The translations under genes were made by a program, and so were the position numbers. Under the pieces are notes generated by a model that was not told the DNA's origin, searched no databases, and saw only the letters and a list, made by a program, of their open reading frames with translations. From an uncultured Cytophagales bacterium (GTDB taxonomy: Bacteria > Bacteroidota > Bacteroidia > Cytophagales > Thermonemataceae): a stretch of 53,285 nucleotides of DNA. Shown here piece by piece: positions 8,215 through 17,753 of this stretch (positions within the stretch are counted from its first letter, which is position 1; each line of letters starts with the position of its first letter). The stretch is from NCBI GenBank assembly GCA_937911505.1, contig CALEMF010000097.1, positions 1-53,285 of the forward strand, given 5' to 3'.

Positions 8215-8598
8215 CTAATCGAACTCTTTCTCTTTGATGGGCATTACGGAAAGGCGGCTTTGTTTGATAAGCGCTATTTCAGCTAGGCTGGGGGTTGCTT
8301 TGATCTCAGCTAAGGTAACTGGCTTTTTCAGAGCTCGCTCAGGCTGGATATCTACCGCTACCCATCGCTCATCATCTGTAGTAGGATCTTGGTAGGCTTC
8401 TTTTATTACTTTGGCTATGCCTACAATCTCTTTTCCCTTGTTACTATGGTAATACAAAAGGAGATCTCCTTTTTGCATAGCTTTCAGGTTATTACGTGCT
8501 TGATAGTTACGCACCCCATCCCAGAAGGTCTGTTTGTCACGTGTGAGATCGTCCCAGCTATATTTATAGGGTTCTGACTTTACTAACCAGTAATTCAT
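8215..8598 (-). CDS. EVE domain-containing protein
   Basis: 127 residues consisting of one EVE domain: MNYWLVKSEPYKYSWDDL at the start, WDGVRNYQARNNLKAMQKGDLLLYYHS in the middle and QSRLSVMPI at the end. EVE domains belong to the PUA-like superfamily and bind modified bases (for example modified cytosines in DNA, or RNA). I chose the ATG at 8598; a TTG at 8631 would add 11 residues with no homologous look. Upstream of pyrF in the same operon. Confidence 0.9.
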   Translation of the reverse strand: MNYWLVKSEPYKYSWDDLTRDKQTFWDGVRNYQARNNLKAMQKGDLLLYYHSNKGKEIVGIAKVIKEAYQDPTTDDERWVAVDIQPERALKKPVTLAEIKATPSLAEIALIKQSRLSVMPIKEKEFD

Positions 8599-8628
8599 CT
8601 CTAAAGAAATATTTATGTCCTTTGGTAG

Positions 8629-8660
8629 CAAAGATGAATGATCTGTACAGCAATAGCAAA
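8629..8660 (-). promoter_or_regulatory. Promoter for EVE-pyrF
   Basis: On the minus strand: TTTG (8657-8660), 20 bases, then CATCTTTG (8629-8636), one mismatch to TAnnTTTG; about 30 bases before the ATG at 8598. Confidence 0.5.
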
Positions 8661-8696
8661 GATTCTTAAGGGTAATTTCTATTTGGTCAGAAGGGA

Positions 8697-9584
8697 CTAG
8701 GGGTCCGCTTGAGGGTCATCCTCTTCTTTCTGTATTACGATGGTTCGCCGATCAAAGGCAAGTGCGGCAAAAACACCAAGCCCGCCTTCTACACCAGACT
8801 GGATGGGTACAGGTTGTGCAAAAGGATTACCGTTTACGTCCGCTGCATCTTCTACTGAGTTAAAGTAATCAAAGGCGCGTTCGTCAAAGTGGTACAAGGA
8901 TAAGCGCAAGGTATCTTCATTTTTAAATTGGTAGATGGTACTTAAAGTCACTTCATTATCAGTAGCCAATAGCCCTTGGTAATTAAAGTCTACTGTCACC
9001 TCTTCGTCCTCGTCGTTGATATTACTGATGAGGAGGCGGTAGTAGTTATCTACATCGGGTTCTTCAAAATGCCGAATAAGCACCAAGGCGAGCGCACTAT
9101 CGTCTTTTATTTCTTGATTTACATCTTCAAACTCCCAGCTAATTTCCTCAAAAGGTACTACAGGTAAAAACGAAGTTTGCGCGGTAATAAGCTTTTCTGT
9201 GTCACGATCGAATATACGTAGAAAATAAGGTCCTATATTATTGGCATCTACAACCTGATCATCACGAGAGCGATAATTATAGATTTTATCTGTTGCCTCG
9301 TCTAAAATTGGGTCATATTCCAGCTCAATGATTTCTCCACTACTTGTTGTAATAGTTACTTCTGCATTAGGGACATCTGGTACACCTGGCGGCTCTAAAA
9401 AGCTAACTGTCTGGCTCAACGCCAAGCGATAGGGTTGTCCATCTTCAAGATAGCACTCTACTACCAATTCCACTTCTGTTTCGGGTAGGTCGATATCAAT
9501 CTCCCTCTCTAAGTCACAAGCGCTAAGGTAAAAGAGACTCATCATTATGGTAAAACTATAGAGAAAATATTTTTTGTAGGGCAT
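8697..9584 (-). CDS. DUF4249 lipoprotein, partner of TonB-dependent receptor
   Basis: 295 residues with a lipoprotein signal (SLFYLSAC, acylated Cys near residue 23) and acidic EREIDIDLPETE after it. The pattern LVVECYLEDGQPYRLALSQTVSF, then PDVPNAEVTITTSSGE is the start of the DUF4249 beta-sandwich. Members are Bacteroidetes surface or periplasmic lipoproteins encoded beside TonB receptors, as here with a 4-base gap. Presumed to help capture the ligand, analogous to SusD, but the ligand is unknown. Confidence 0.85.
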   Translation of the reverse strand: MPYKKYFLYSFTIMMSLFYLSACDLEREIDIDLPETEVELVVECYLEDGQPYRLALSQTVSFLEPPGVPDVPNAEVTITTSSGEIIELEYDPILDEATDKIYNYRSRDDQVVDANNIGPYFLRIFDRDTEKLITAQTSFLPVVPFEEISWEFEDVNQEIKDDSALALVLIRHFEEPDVDNYYRLLISNINDEDEEVTVDFNYQGLLATDNEVTLSTIYQFKNEDTLRLSLYHFDERAFDYFNSVEDAADVNGNPFAQPVPIQSGVEGGLGVFAALAFDRRTIVIQKEEDDPQADP

Positions 9585-9588
9585 CTTC

Positions 9589-11910
9589 TTAAAACTTAAA
9601 ATTCCACGTAATAGCAGGTAAAATAGGGAAAAGCGCTACCTGTTTGGCTTCAAAGCGTACGGTTTCCTCAGTTGCCTCATTCACTATCTCGTCAAAATAG
9701 ATGAGGTAAGCATTGCGCCGGTTGTATACATTATAAATACTAATGGCTAGCTCCGACTCTCCCCACCGAGGCTTAAACTTCCTAATGAGGTTGAGGTCTG
9801 CACGATGATATTCTGGCATTCTATACCCATTACGCTCTAAATACTGCGTACCAGTGATGGGTTCTGCACCTGGTATGTTCTGGAACAAGAAGCGGTTTGT
9901 AGGCAAAGAAACGGCATTCCCTGTCCCATATACAAAGTTCCCTGAGACAGTCCATTTATCGTTAATTTGATGAATAATCACTAAGGAAATATCGTGACGA
10001 CGATCATAGCGGGGGAAAAAAGCCTCTCCGTTATTAATGGGACCATTATTGTTAGAGCTATCGGCAAATTGACGTCTTGCCCAAGAGAGCGTATATCCTA
10101 TCCAGCCAGTGGTTCTCCCTTCTTTTTTCTCCAAGTAGACTTCCGTACCGTAGCTCCAGCCTCTTCCAAATACAAACTCTTCATCCAAATTATCATTAAT
10201 GAAAATTTGTGCACCATCGCGTAGATCTACTTGGTTTTGCATCCACTTGTAGTAATACTCATTAGAGAGTAGATATTTCCCATCTCCTAGCAATATACTC
10301 GCTCCAGCCGAGACTTGTTGTGAAAGCTGCGGTTCTAACACCTCATTAGAAGGATACCAAATATCTGTAGGTAAAGCCGCCGCCGAGTTGGTAATCAGTT
10401 GTACATACTGATACATTTGCGCAAAGCTCGCCTTAAGTGATAAATTATTAGCTGCCTTATAACGTGCTGCTATACGTGGTTCTAAACCGTAATACCATTG
10501 CCCATCGTTCTCGAAGCCAGAGATACGTAAGCCAGTATTTACACGCCATCGTGTACTTACGTTAATGTCATCATTGATATATAAACCAAATTCATTGGCA
10601 TTGAAGTTATCTCCTGAGCTAAAGTCCACACGTCCATCATCGCTATTGAAGTTGGCTCTGCTTACTACAAACTGATGATTAACCGCTTGAGCACCAAAGC
10701 GCAAGCTATGATTTTCATTGAGCAAATAATCAAAATCGAGCTTTAGGTTAAAATCTTGTACGCCTGAGGTAATATTGAACGAAAAAGCACTAAAGGCATT
10801 GTTTATCTGATAGTTATAATCGGAAAAGATGACAGAAGTATTCAAGAATAATTTAGGGTTGAACACGTGATTCCAGCGTACAGTGGCGGTGGTATTCCCC
10901 CAGTCGAAGTCGAAATTGAAATTGTCATCATTAAACTTAAATACATCTCGTCCGAAATAGCCACTTACAAAAAGGCGGTCTTTTTCGCTCAGATCGTAAT
11001 TGGCTTTCAAGTTTATATCATAAAAGAAATAGTCTGGAATGGGATTAAAATCCTCATTATCTTCATTAGCACGGTTGATTTGTCGCGTAATGAGATCGAA
11101 GTAGGTACGTCTTCCCGATAAAATGAAAGAAGACTTGTCTTTTACAATAGGGGCTTCTACCGTAAGGCGTGAGGAAATGAGTCCAATTCCTCCTGTGGTA
11201 GAGAATTTTTTGTTGTTCCCTTCGTTGAGCTTTACGTCTAATACAGAAGATAAACGTCCGCCGTACTGCGCGGGGAAGTCACTTTTGTACAAGTCTATAT
11301 TTTTTACCGCGTCTGAATTAAAGATACTAAAAAAGCCAAACAAGTGAGAGGCATTGTACACGACTGCTTCGTCTAGGAGTATGAGATTTTGGTCGGGACC
11401 TCCTCCCCTTACGTACAGCCCTGAGGAACCTTCCCCACCCGATTTTACACCAGGCTTTAATTGTAGCACTTTGATCAAATCGGCCTCACCAAAGATTACA
11501 GGTACGGTTTTAATTTCTTTTTGTGAGAGTGTCGAGCGCCCCATTTGGGTAGAGTTGATCTCTTCTTCAAACTTATCGACGGTAATTTCCACCTCTTCGA
11601 GGGTTTGGTCATCAGGCTGTAAAGACACATTCACTACCTGATTGCTTTGTAGTCGCAAGGGTCTTTTGGTAGTGAGATAACCCAAGTAGCGATAGTAAAC
11701 GGTAATCGTATCTTTTACGGGTACATCAAGGGCGTAGTACCCATATGCATTGGTAACTGTTCCAATTTTGAGGGAAGGTAGCCAAACGGTAACACCAATC
11801 AGGTCTTCACCACTTTTTGCATCTTTTACATAGCCACTTACTGTATATTTTTCCTGCGCTACACTGGAAAGAAGTGTACAGCAGAAAACTAACGTAAGGA
11901 TTTGTTTCAT
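9589..11910 (-). CDS. TonB-dependent receptor with carboxypeptidase-like regulatory domain
   Basis: 773 residues: signal peptide to about residue 18 (CCTLLSSVAQ), a carboxypeptidase-D-like beta-sandwich (YTVSGYVKDAKSGEDLIGVTV) to about residue 100, a plug (LQLKPGVKSGGEGSSGLYVRGGGPDQNLILLDE) to about 230, then a 22-strand-type barrel ending in LPAITWNFKF. The terminal Phe is the usual outer-membrane signal. It imports an unknown ligand using TonB energy. It is the first gene of an operon with the DUF4249 lipoprotein. No iron- or sugar-specific motif stands out. Confidence 0.93.
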   Translation of the reverse strand: MKQILTLVFCCTLLSSVAQEKYTVSGYVKDAKSGEDLIGVTVWLPSLKIGTVTNAYGYYALDVPVKDTITVYYRYLGYLTTKRPLRLQSNQVVNVSLQPDDQTLEEVEITVDKFEEEINSTQMGRSTLSQKEIKTVPVIFGEADLIKVLQLKPGVKSGGEGSSGLYVRGGGPDQNLILLDEAVVYNASHLFGFFSIFNSDAVKNIDLYKSDFPAQYGGRLSSVLDVKLNEGNNKKFSTTGGIGLISSRLTVEAPIVKDKSSFILSGRRTYFDLITRQINRANEDNEDFNPIPDYFFYDINLKANYDLSEKDRLFVSGYFGRDVFKFNDDNFNFDFDWGNTTATVRWNHVFNPKLFLNTSVIFSDYNYQINNAFSAFSFNITSGVQDFNLKLDFDYLLNENHSLRFGAQAVNHQFVVSRANFNSDDGRVDFSSGDNFNANEFGLYINDDINVSTRWRVNTGLRISGFENDGQWYYGLEPRIAARYKAANNLSLKASFAQMYQYVQLITNSAAALPTDIWYPSNEVLEPQLSQQVSAGASILLGDGKYLLSNEYYYKWMQNQVDLRDGAQIFINDNLDEEFVFGRGWSYGTEVYLEKKEGRTTGWIGYTLSWARRQFADSSNNNGPINNGEAFFPRYDRRHDISLVIIHQINDKWTVSGNFVYGTGNAVSLPTNRFLFQNIPGAEPITGTQYLERNGYRMPEYHRADLNLIRKFKPRWGESELAISIYNVYNRRNAYLIYFDEIVNEATEETVRFEAKQVALFPILPAITWNFKF

Positions 11911-12034
11911 GGACGTTAGGGGGATCTAAGTATCTTTTCTGTAACCTATTAGGAATGAAAAAGGTTGCCTCACCTCCCAATAAAAAGATACATTTCCTTT
12001 CAAAATCACTTCGCTCGCTTATACTGCCACTGTC

Positions 12035-15000
12035 TTACTCAACCCCTATCACCACGAAAGCACCCCAAAAAATAGGATTTTTATATTGTTGTTTGATGGT
12101 TTTCTGCGCTTGTCGAAATGCAGCCCGTGTATCAGTATTAGTCAGTAGATTTTTGTAAAATTCGCTCATGAGCTTCTGCGTAACAGCGTCATCCACTTTG
12201 AATAAGCTCATGACAATCTGTTTGGCGCCTGCCACCTGAAAGGCCCTTTGCAAACCGAATACGCCTTCGCCCACTTGTACCTCTCCTAGCCCCGTCTCGC
12301 AGGCAGAAAGTACTACTAAGCGCGTATGGTCGAAGTTTAGGTTCATGGCTTCGTAGGCAGTTAAAATACCGCTTCGACTATTGAAAGAGAGTGCTTCTTC
12401 GTTAAAAATATCGCCAGCGCCTCTTAGTAAGAGGCCTGACTTCAGCAGTGGATTTTGCAGTACCTCTGCTTCTAGTAAGTCTGCTCCTGTGTCTGTATTC
12501 TTAGCGTCAGGGGCAAAAAAACCGTGTGTAGCAATATGAAAAACGGTGGGACTTTCTACTGTTTTCACCTTTTCTTCTTCAGCGGTTTGCTTGGTAAAGC
12601 GTGATACGCTCCAGTTTCCCCTTTTTAATACTTCGCTTACATTCTCTAATTCTTTCGCTGTGCCAGGCAATGCGGAGATTTTTTGATAGTCTACCTGATC
12701 TACATAAAAATCAGGATTTCCAAATAAAATGGCTGACTTCGATGTTGGTGGAGGCGTCTCTTCTTTACTCACCAAATCCTTGGTGTTGCTGACTAGTGAG
12801 ATGTCCACCCGATCGATTACGTACTCATTTTTATTAATGTTGATAGAAGAAAGGTTTACTTGGTTAAATACACCATCAGGAGAGAGGTATACCCTTTCTA
12901 CATTGCCTATGAGCTTTTCGATAGGTTGCCAAAAAGCCTTGTAAGAAAGGCGATTGGGCAGTTTAAACTTCATAGTATTTTGATAATAGGCCAGCATCCC
13001 TTTTTCTAGATCGTTTCCTTGTTCCAAGATGACGGTTTTCGGATAGCGAAGGGATGTATCGGCCTCTACTTTCAATGCGAGATAAAGCGTAGAATCGGTA
13101 AAATCTTGTTCATACAGGCGAAAACGGGTAATCTCTACTGCCGCTTCATTAGGCTTTAGCTGATTGGCTATGTCTTTCCAAGTATAGTTTTTATAGGTAT
13201 CAAATATACCTGACTGCGCGCTGAGTTCTTTTTCTAAGGCTTCGATCTCTAGCTCTAAGGTTACCACATCTACACCATTTTTGAGGCGCTCTTCCGCAGA
13301 CATCTCTATTACGGTAGCCAAGTATTCTTTTTGTTCAATCCAGTCTCTGTAAAGGGCTTTCAGTTCTTCATCATTACCATTTAAAATACGCTGCCTAATT
13401 TTGATCGAGGAGTTGAGTAAAAGCGCTTTAGTAGCCAAAATATGATCGTACACATTGGCCATTAGTAGGGGCTTAGTATTTCGTTGCTTTACCGCTAGCG
13501 ACTTGTAAAATTCAAAGTCTGCTTTAATTAAATTCCAGTATTTAGCTTTTTCTCTTTCGCTCAATGAGGGAAAGTATTTCTGAATGTACCCTAAGTAGAT
13601 GTTTGTGCTTTCGTCTAAGTTCTGATTGGCTTGCGCGTAGTTTTCGTTAATGTAGTAAACCCGCCCTAACTTGCTGACATTTTTTACATAGCCTGGATGT
13701 CGATCGTTAAATATCTGCTTATACAGGTCTCTGGCTTTTACGTAATTTTCTTCTGCCCTGCTAAAATCTTTTGTTTTTACGCTGATGTCTCCTCTCAGTG
13801 AATAGATAGAGGCTGTATTCACGTTATTTTCTCCTAGCTTGTCTACCCAAATGGCATTCGCTTGGGTAAGTAGTTGATTCGCGTCTTGGTATTTTCCACT
13901 CTCAATGTACAGGGCTGCTAAGTTCTTAAGTGCATCTGCATATTGTGGATGCTTGTCATCAAAGGTAGCCTTGATGATGGCAATCGCTTGATTGAGGTTT
14001 TTCTCTGCTTTTTCAAGGTTTTCTTTTGGCTTCTCTGCAAACTGTATGATCGCTAAATTACGCAACGCTTGAGCTTCTTCAATATGGTAGTCGCCTAGTA
14101 TCTTCTTCTGGAGGCGAATAGTCTCATTAATTTCATTTTCAGCACGGTCGAAGTTACCTAAGGCTGTATGAATACTAGCAAGAAGCTCTTGGCTCTCTGC
14201 ATAGAAAAGTGATTCTTTTCCGTAAGCTTCTACGATGATTTTTTCAGCCCTTACTACTTGCTCTTCAGCCACGTCATAGTTGCCTTTAATCAGATTGAGG
14301 TAAGCTAATTGACTAACAGGTCGGATAAGTTTACGCGACTGCGTGCCATATTTCTTTTCTTTCAGCGTCAAATCTTCGTTGAGGAGTTGCTCTGTATTAG
14401 AATAGTCGCCAATACGTACATAGATTTCTGCCAACTGTTCAATCGATTCTGATTTGAGCGCTTCCAGGTTATATTCTGCTAAGATTTCTTCGTCTTTTTC
14501 GAGTTTTCTATAAATCTCATTAGACTGTCTCAAGAGCCTTTCTGCTTCTTGGTAGTTACCAATAATTCCGTATAAACTAGCCATCTGGGCAATACCAGCG
14601 GCATAAGCGGGAGATTCAGTAGGAAAATTCTCTTGTATAATCTCTAACGCACGATTGGTGTAGAATTCGGCTTGCTTATAGGCCCCCAGCTTTACGTTAA
14701 CATCTGCCAAGGCACTTAATTGTGAAATGAGCCTTTCATCTTCTTCGTCGTATTTTGCAGTTACTAGCTTGAGTGTATTTTCTAGCAGACTTTCCGCTTC
14801 TTTATACGCCCCTATGGTTACAAAGTATTGTGCGTAATAATTACTAAGCAGTACATAATCTTTCTGGGTTGGGCTCAACTGTTCTTGTACGACTGTAAAA
14901 GGGATACTATCAAATATCTTAGTAGCTTCTTTAAAGGCATCACTGTACTCGGCATAATAATGTCCTAGCTTGATTTGTGCCTCTTTATAAGCAAAAGAAG

Positions 15001-16228
15001 TCTCAGGATAGCGACCCGCTTGTACTTGCATCCACTCCTGATGCACTTTATCCATTTGGGTAAGATTAGCTTCGTTTTTTATGTATAGCCCTGCTAAGAG
15101 TTCCATGGCGTAGGCCCTCATTTCGTGGTCGGCTGGTAACACTTCTTCTTTAGCCAAAATGTCTGTCAGTGCTTGCTGGGCTTCTTGGTATTTTTTACGA
15201 GCAATTTGCTGTTCAATTTCAATGATCTGTGCGCGTAGGTAAGGAATGGAACCTTCTCCAAAAAACTTTTTAGCATCTCGCCTTAGGCGATTAAATTCTA
15301 TCCGTTGTACTAAATAACTTTTACTTCTGAGAATGGTATTACGAGCAATGTTTTCTTGTAAGCGCATATACAGTTTACTAGAGCGTCGGTAGGTATCGTC
15401 ATAATATTCATTGGCTCTTTGCGCCATATTGTAGTAATCGGTGGCTTTGGCGTAAGCTTCTTGTCCATCGTAATTTTCACCAATCGCCATAAGGTGCGCT
15501 AAATAAACTGGTTGCGTTACGCCAACCAGACTTCTTACGCGTTTATTGTGTTTGCTGAGTATAGCGTCGGCCTGCTCGTAGTCGCCGCGTTCAGTATAAA
15601 TACTTCCTTTTAAGGTGTAGAGCGCTCCCAATTGTGCCTTCGCCAGCTTTTTTTCTTCTTTTGAAAGCCCTTTCGATGCTTGTTTGGTCACTAGGTTTTC
15701 CCTTACAGGCAACAAAGCCTCAACAAGGCGTTCAGCTTCTTCAAAGTTCTTCATTTGAAGAGCAACTAAAGCATTTTGCTGCTGTAAATTGGCTTCAATC
15801 AACGTAGTTGTATTAGTGATGGGTGAGCGTTCTAAAAGCTGTGTGGTGCGTAGTGGATTATCATAAGCAATGAGTACCTCTGCCATAGTCCATTGTCCGA
15901 TAAGAAAGGCATCAGGTTGGGTAGTTTTCCAAGTAGCGATTTGGGTATCAGCAGCTTTTAGCAATGCTTCCATTTCTTTGAATTTACCCTGCGCTTCTAA
16001 GCTTTTCGCTTTGTGTAGGCTATTGAGTGTTTTATAGACTTCTGCTTTACTTGTTTTAGAGGCTCGCTTAGCTATTTTATCATTCTCCCGAATGGCCTTT
16101 TCATATTGGCCCATCTGGTAATATTTTTCTGCTTTACGGGTTTGTTTTAGGTATTGCTTGTAAGATTGCCCGTGTGCACAAAAACCAAAACATAGTAAAA
16201 AGGAGAGGCTCAGATATGCGTACTTCAT
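12035..16228 (-). CDS. Exported giant TPR-CHAT (caspase-like) protein
   Basis: 1397 residues from the ATG at 16228, where a signal peptide begins (MKYAYLSLSFLLCFGFCAHGQ); a start at 16351 would put 41 poor residues in front. The region from about 25 to 900 is made of many tetratricopeptide repeats (for example YLNLIKGNYDVAEEQVVRA, LAALYIESGKYQDANQLL). The C-terminal about 330 residues are a CHAT domain with His1235 in VFHIATHGFF and Cys1310 in VVLSACETGLG, the caspase-type dyad; EGVFGLQRAFQVAGA and MSLFKVDD follow as in the family. Predicted a periplasmic or surface cysteine protease with a protein-binding TPR arm. The substrate is unknown. No operon partner. Confidence 0.9.
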   Translation of the reverse strand: MKYAYLSLSFLLCFGFCAHGQSYKQYLKQTRKAEKYYQMGQYEKAIRENDKIAKRASKTSKAEVYKTLNSLHKAKSLEAQGKFKEMEALLKAADTQIATWKTTQPDAFLIGQWTMAEVLIAYDNPLRTTQLLERSPITNTTTLIEANLQQQNALVALQMKNFEEAERLVEALLPVRENLVTKQASKGLSKEEKKLAKAQLGALYTLKGSIYTERGDYEQADAILSKHNKRVRSLVGVTQPVYLAHLMAIGENYDGQEAYAKATDYYNMAQRANEYYDDTYRRSSKLYMRLQENIARNTILRSKSYLVQRIEFNRLRRDAKKFFGEGSIPYLRAQIIEIEQQIARKKYQEAQQALTDILAKEEVLPADHEMRAYAMELLAGLYIKNEANLTQMDKVHQEWMQVQAGRYPETSFAYKEAQIKLGHYYAEYSDAFKEATKIFDSIPFTVVQEQLSPTQKDYVLLSNYYAQYFVTIGAYKEAESLLENTLKLVTAKYDEEDERLISQLSALADVNVKLGAYKQAEFYTNRALEIIQENFPTESPAYAAGIAQMASLYGIIGNYQEAERLLRQSNEIYRKLEKDEEILAEYNLEALKSESIEQLAEIYVRIGDYSNTEQLLNEDLTLKEKKYGTQSRKLIRPVSQLAYLNLIKGNYDVAEEQVVRAEKIIVEAYGKESLFYAESQELLASIHTALGNFDRAENEINETIRLQKKILGDYHIEEAQALRNLAIIQFAEKPKENLEKAEKNLNQAIAIIKATFDDKHPQYADALKNLAALYIESGKYQDANQLLTQANAIWVDKLGENNVNTASIYSLRGDISVKTKDFSRAEENYVKARDLYKQIFNDRHPGYVKNVSKLGRVYYINENYAQANQNLDESTNIYLGYIQKYFPSLSEREKAKYWNLIKADFEFYKSLAVKQRNTKPLLMANVYDHILATKALLLNSSIKIRQRILNGNDEELKALYRDWIEQKEYLATVIEMSAEERLKNGVDVVTLELEIEALEKELSAQSGIFDTYKNYTWKDIANQLKPNEAAVEITRFRLYEQDFTDSTLYLALKVEADTSLRYPKTVILEQGNDLEKGMLAYYQNTMKFKLPNRLSYKAFWQPIEKLIGNVERVYLSPDGVFNQVNLSSININKNEYVIDRVDISLVSNTKDLVSKEETPPPTSKSAILFGNPDFYVDQVDYQKISALPGTAKELENVSEVLKRGNWSVSRFTKQTAEEEKVKTVESPTVFHIATHGFFAPDAKNTDTGADLLEAEVLQNPLLKSGLLLRGAGDIFNEEALSFNSRSGILTAYEAMNLNFDHTRLVVLSACETGLGEVQVGEGVFGLQRAFQVAGAKQIVMSLFKVDDAVTQKLMSEFYKNLLTNTDTRAAFRQAQKTIKQQYKNPIFWGAFVVIGVE

Positions 16229-16318
16229 AGTGTAGTAATTTTCGATTATTGTACTAACCTTTCGCGTAAATCTACGCATTTTATATATCAAATGGCAAAG
16301 TATTATATTTTTTTGCAC

Positions 16319-16326
16319 TACTTTTG
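16319..16326 (+). promoter_or_regulatory. -7 element TACTTTTG
   Basis: Matches TAnnTTTG, 38 bases before the ATG at 16365; no good -33 element at the right spacing. Confidence 0.35.
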
Positions 16327-16364
16327 ATAAAATGATTGTATCGTACATCAACCTTTGTATAGTA

Positions 16365-16775
16365 ATGATAAAATCGTATTGGTTAATGCTCTATTTACTA
16401 AGTAGTATTTCTTTCTTTGGGCAGCAAAATGATCCTGAAGCACTCGTTGGTAAGTGGGAGCTTGTAGAGATAGATATGCACCGCCTTCGTTTGGGAGAAG
16501 AAGCGCTTAAAGCTAAAAAGCAGAATGTAGTAATGGAGTTTAAAGCGGATCAAACCTATTCAATTATTTCCCCCCTACGGCAGGCAAAGGTTAAGACGAA
16601 CCAGTGGAAACTCACCGAGGAAGGAAAAAAGATTGTACTGACGAGCGAGGATAGCTTCGGTAAAAAATATGACCAAGTTTTTGTGATAGAACAGCTTAAT
16701 AAAGAACTACTGGTTTTGTCTGTTGGGGAAGAAGTAGACAAAGAAGTCTACACGTATAAAGCACTTAAAAACTAA
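16365..16775 (+). CDS. Small exported lipocalin-like protein
   Basis: 136 residues from the ATG at 16365, giving a signal peptide (IKSYWLMLYLLSSISFFGQQ). The mature part starts with the lipocalin-like GKWELVEID strand, then EFKADQTYSI and NQWKLTEEGKKIVLTSED, a pattern of the small Bacteroidetes lipocalin-like families that form an up-and-down barrel. An ATG at 16332 would add 11 residues. It is divergent from the TPR-CHAT gene, and its 3' end overlaps the convergent DUF72 gene by 4 bases. Ligand unknown. Confidence 0.65.
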   Translation: MIKSYWLMLYLLSSISFFGQQNDPEALVGKWELVEIDMHRLRLGEEALKAKKQNVVMEFKADQTYSIISPLRQAKVKTNQWKLTEEGKKIVLTSEDSFGKKYDQVFVIEQLNKELLVLSVGEEVDKEVYTYKALKN

Positions 16776-17677
16776 AAAAGCTTTCCCTGAGTACCAAAAT
16801 CCTTGATTTGCGGCACCTGAAGCTGTGTACCAGCCACTTGATTCATTTTCAGGACAAAATAGGCGGCTAGTTCTGGCGCTTGTGTATTATCAGGCTCATG
16901 TACAAAAAAATACAGTGTCTTTAACCCTTGTGCTAACCAACCTTTAATACGTACCACCCAGTCATCAATACGTTGATAATCAGTAGCGTGTAGATCATTC
17001 CCCACAAAGCGAATCAAAGCGCTTGGTGTTGTTAAGCGCATATGGAGTACATCTCGCCTGCCTGCTACATCAGTAATAATGGTACTTATTTGGTACGCTT
17101 CTAGTAGGTTTGCCACTTCTTCAAAAGCTCCTTCCTTGAACCAATCGTGGTGTCGAAACTCAAAAGCCAGTGGAATATCTTTCGGAAAACTTTCTAGGTA
17201 TTGTGCAATGGCATTCAGTCCATTACCATCAAAATAAGGTGGTAGTTGTATAAAAGAAGTCCCCAGATGTACACCTAGCCCACGAATCGCTTCGCAGAAA
17301 GCTAGGGTAAGGTCCTTAGCATTTTGGAGCTTTCTCTCGTGTGAAATAGGTTGAGGAAACTTGGGCGCGAAAGTAAAACCAGGTCTTACCATTCCTTTCC
17401 ACTTCTGAATGGTGGCTGCATCAGGAATGCGATAGTGAGTAGTATTCAGCTCTATGGTATTGAACTGTTGGGCGTAATACTTGAGGTAGTCAGCACTTTT
17501 GGCGTGTGATGGATAGAGTTTCCCTACCCAATCTTTATTGGCCCAAATAGGGCAACCTACGTACAGTTTTACCGGCTCATCGGCTGGAGCGCTTTTTAGT
17601 ACCTCGTACGTTCCTTTTGCATCCGCTGGCAAGCTAAAATCTACCTGTTGAATATTTGAAAGTTTTCCAAAGTCCAT
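16772..17677 (-). CDS. DUF72 family protein (YecE-like TIM barrel)
   Basis: 301 residues. Family landmarks: LYVGCPIWANKDWVGKLYP, YYAQQFNTIELNTTHYRIP, FAPKFPQPISHERKL, IPLAFEFRHHDWF and LYFFVHEPDN near the end. DUF72 is a widespread TIM-barrel family of unknown biochemistry, common in bacteria and archaea. The product is cytoplasmic with no signal. It lies 76 bases downstream of gpsA on the same strand and may be co-transcribed. Confidence 0.92.
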   Translation of the reverse strand: MDFGKLSNIQQVDFSLPADAKGTYEVLKSAPADEPVKLYVGCPIWANKDWVGKLYPSHAKSADYLKYYAQQFNTIELNTTHYRIPDAATIQKWKGMVRPGFTFAPKFPQPISHERKLQNAKDLTLAFCEAIRGLGVHLGTSFIQLPPYFDGNGLNAIAQYLESFPKDIPLAFEFRHHDWFKEGAFEEVANLLEAYQISTIITDVAGRRDVLHMRLTTPSALIRFVGNDLHATDYQRIDDWVVRIKGWLAQGLKTLYFFVHEPDNTQAPELAAYFVLKMNQVAGTQLQVPQIKDFGTQGKLF

Positions 17678-17753
17678 CGGTTTTATTTTTCTTTAATTAA
17701 GTGCTGGAGTGGGTATTTGTTTCGGAAAATTAAAGTAATTTTATCCCCTCCCC

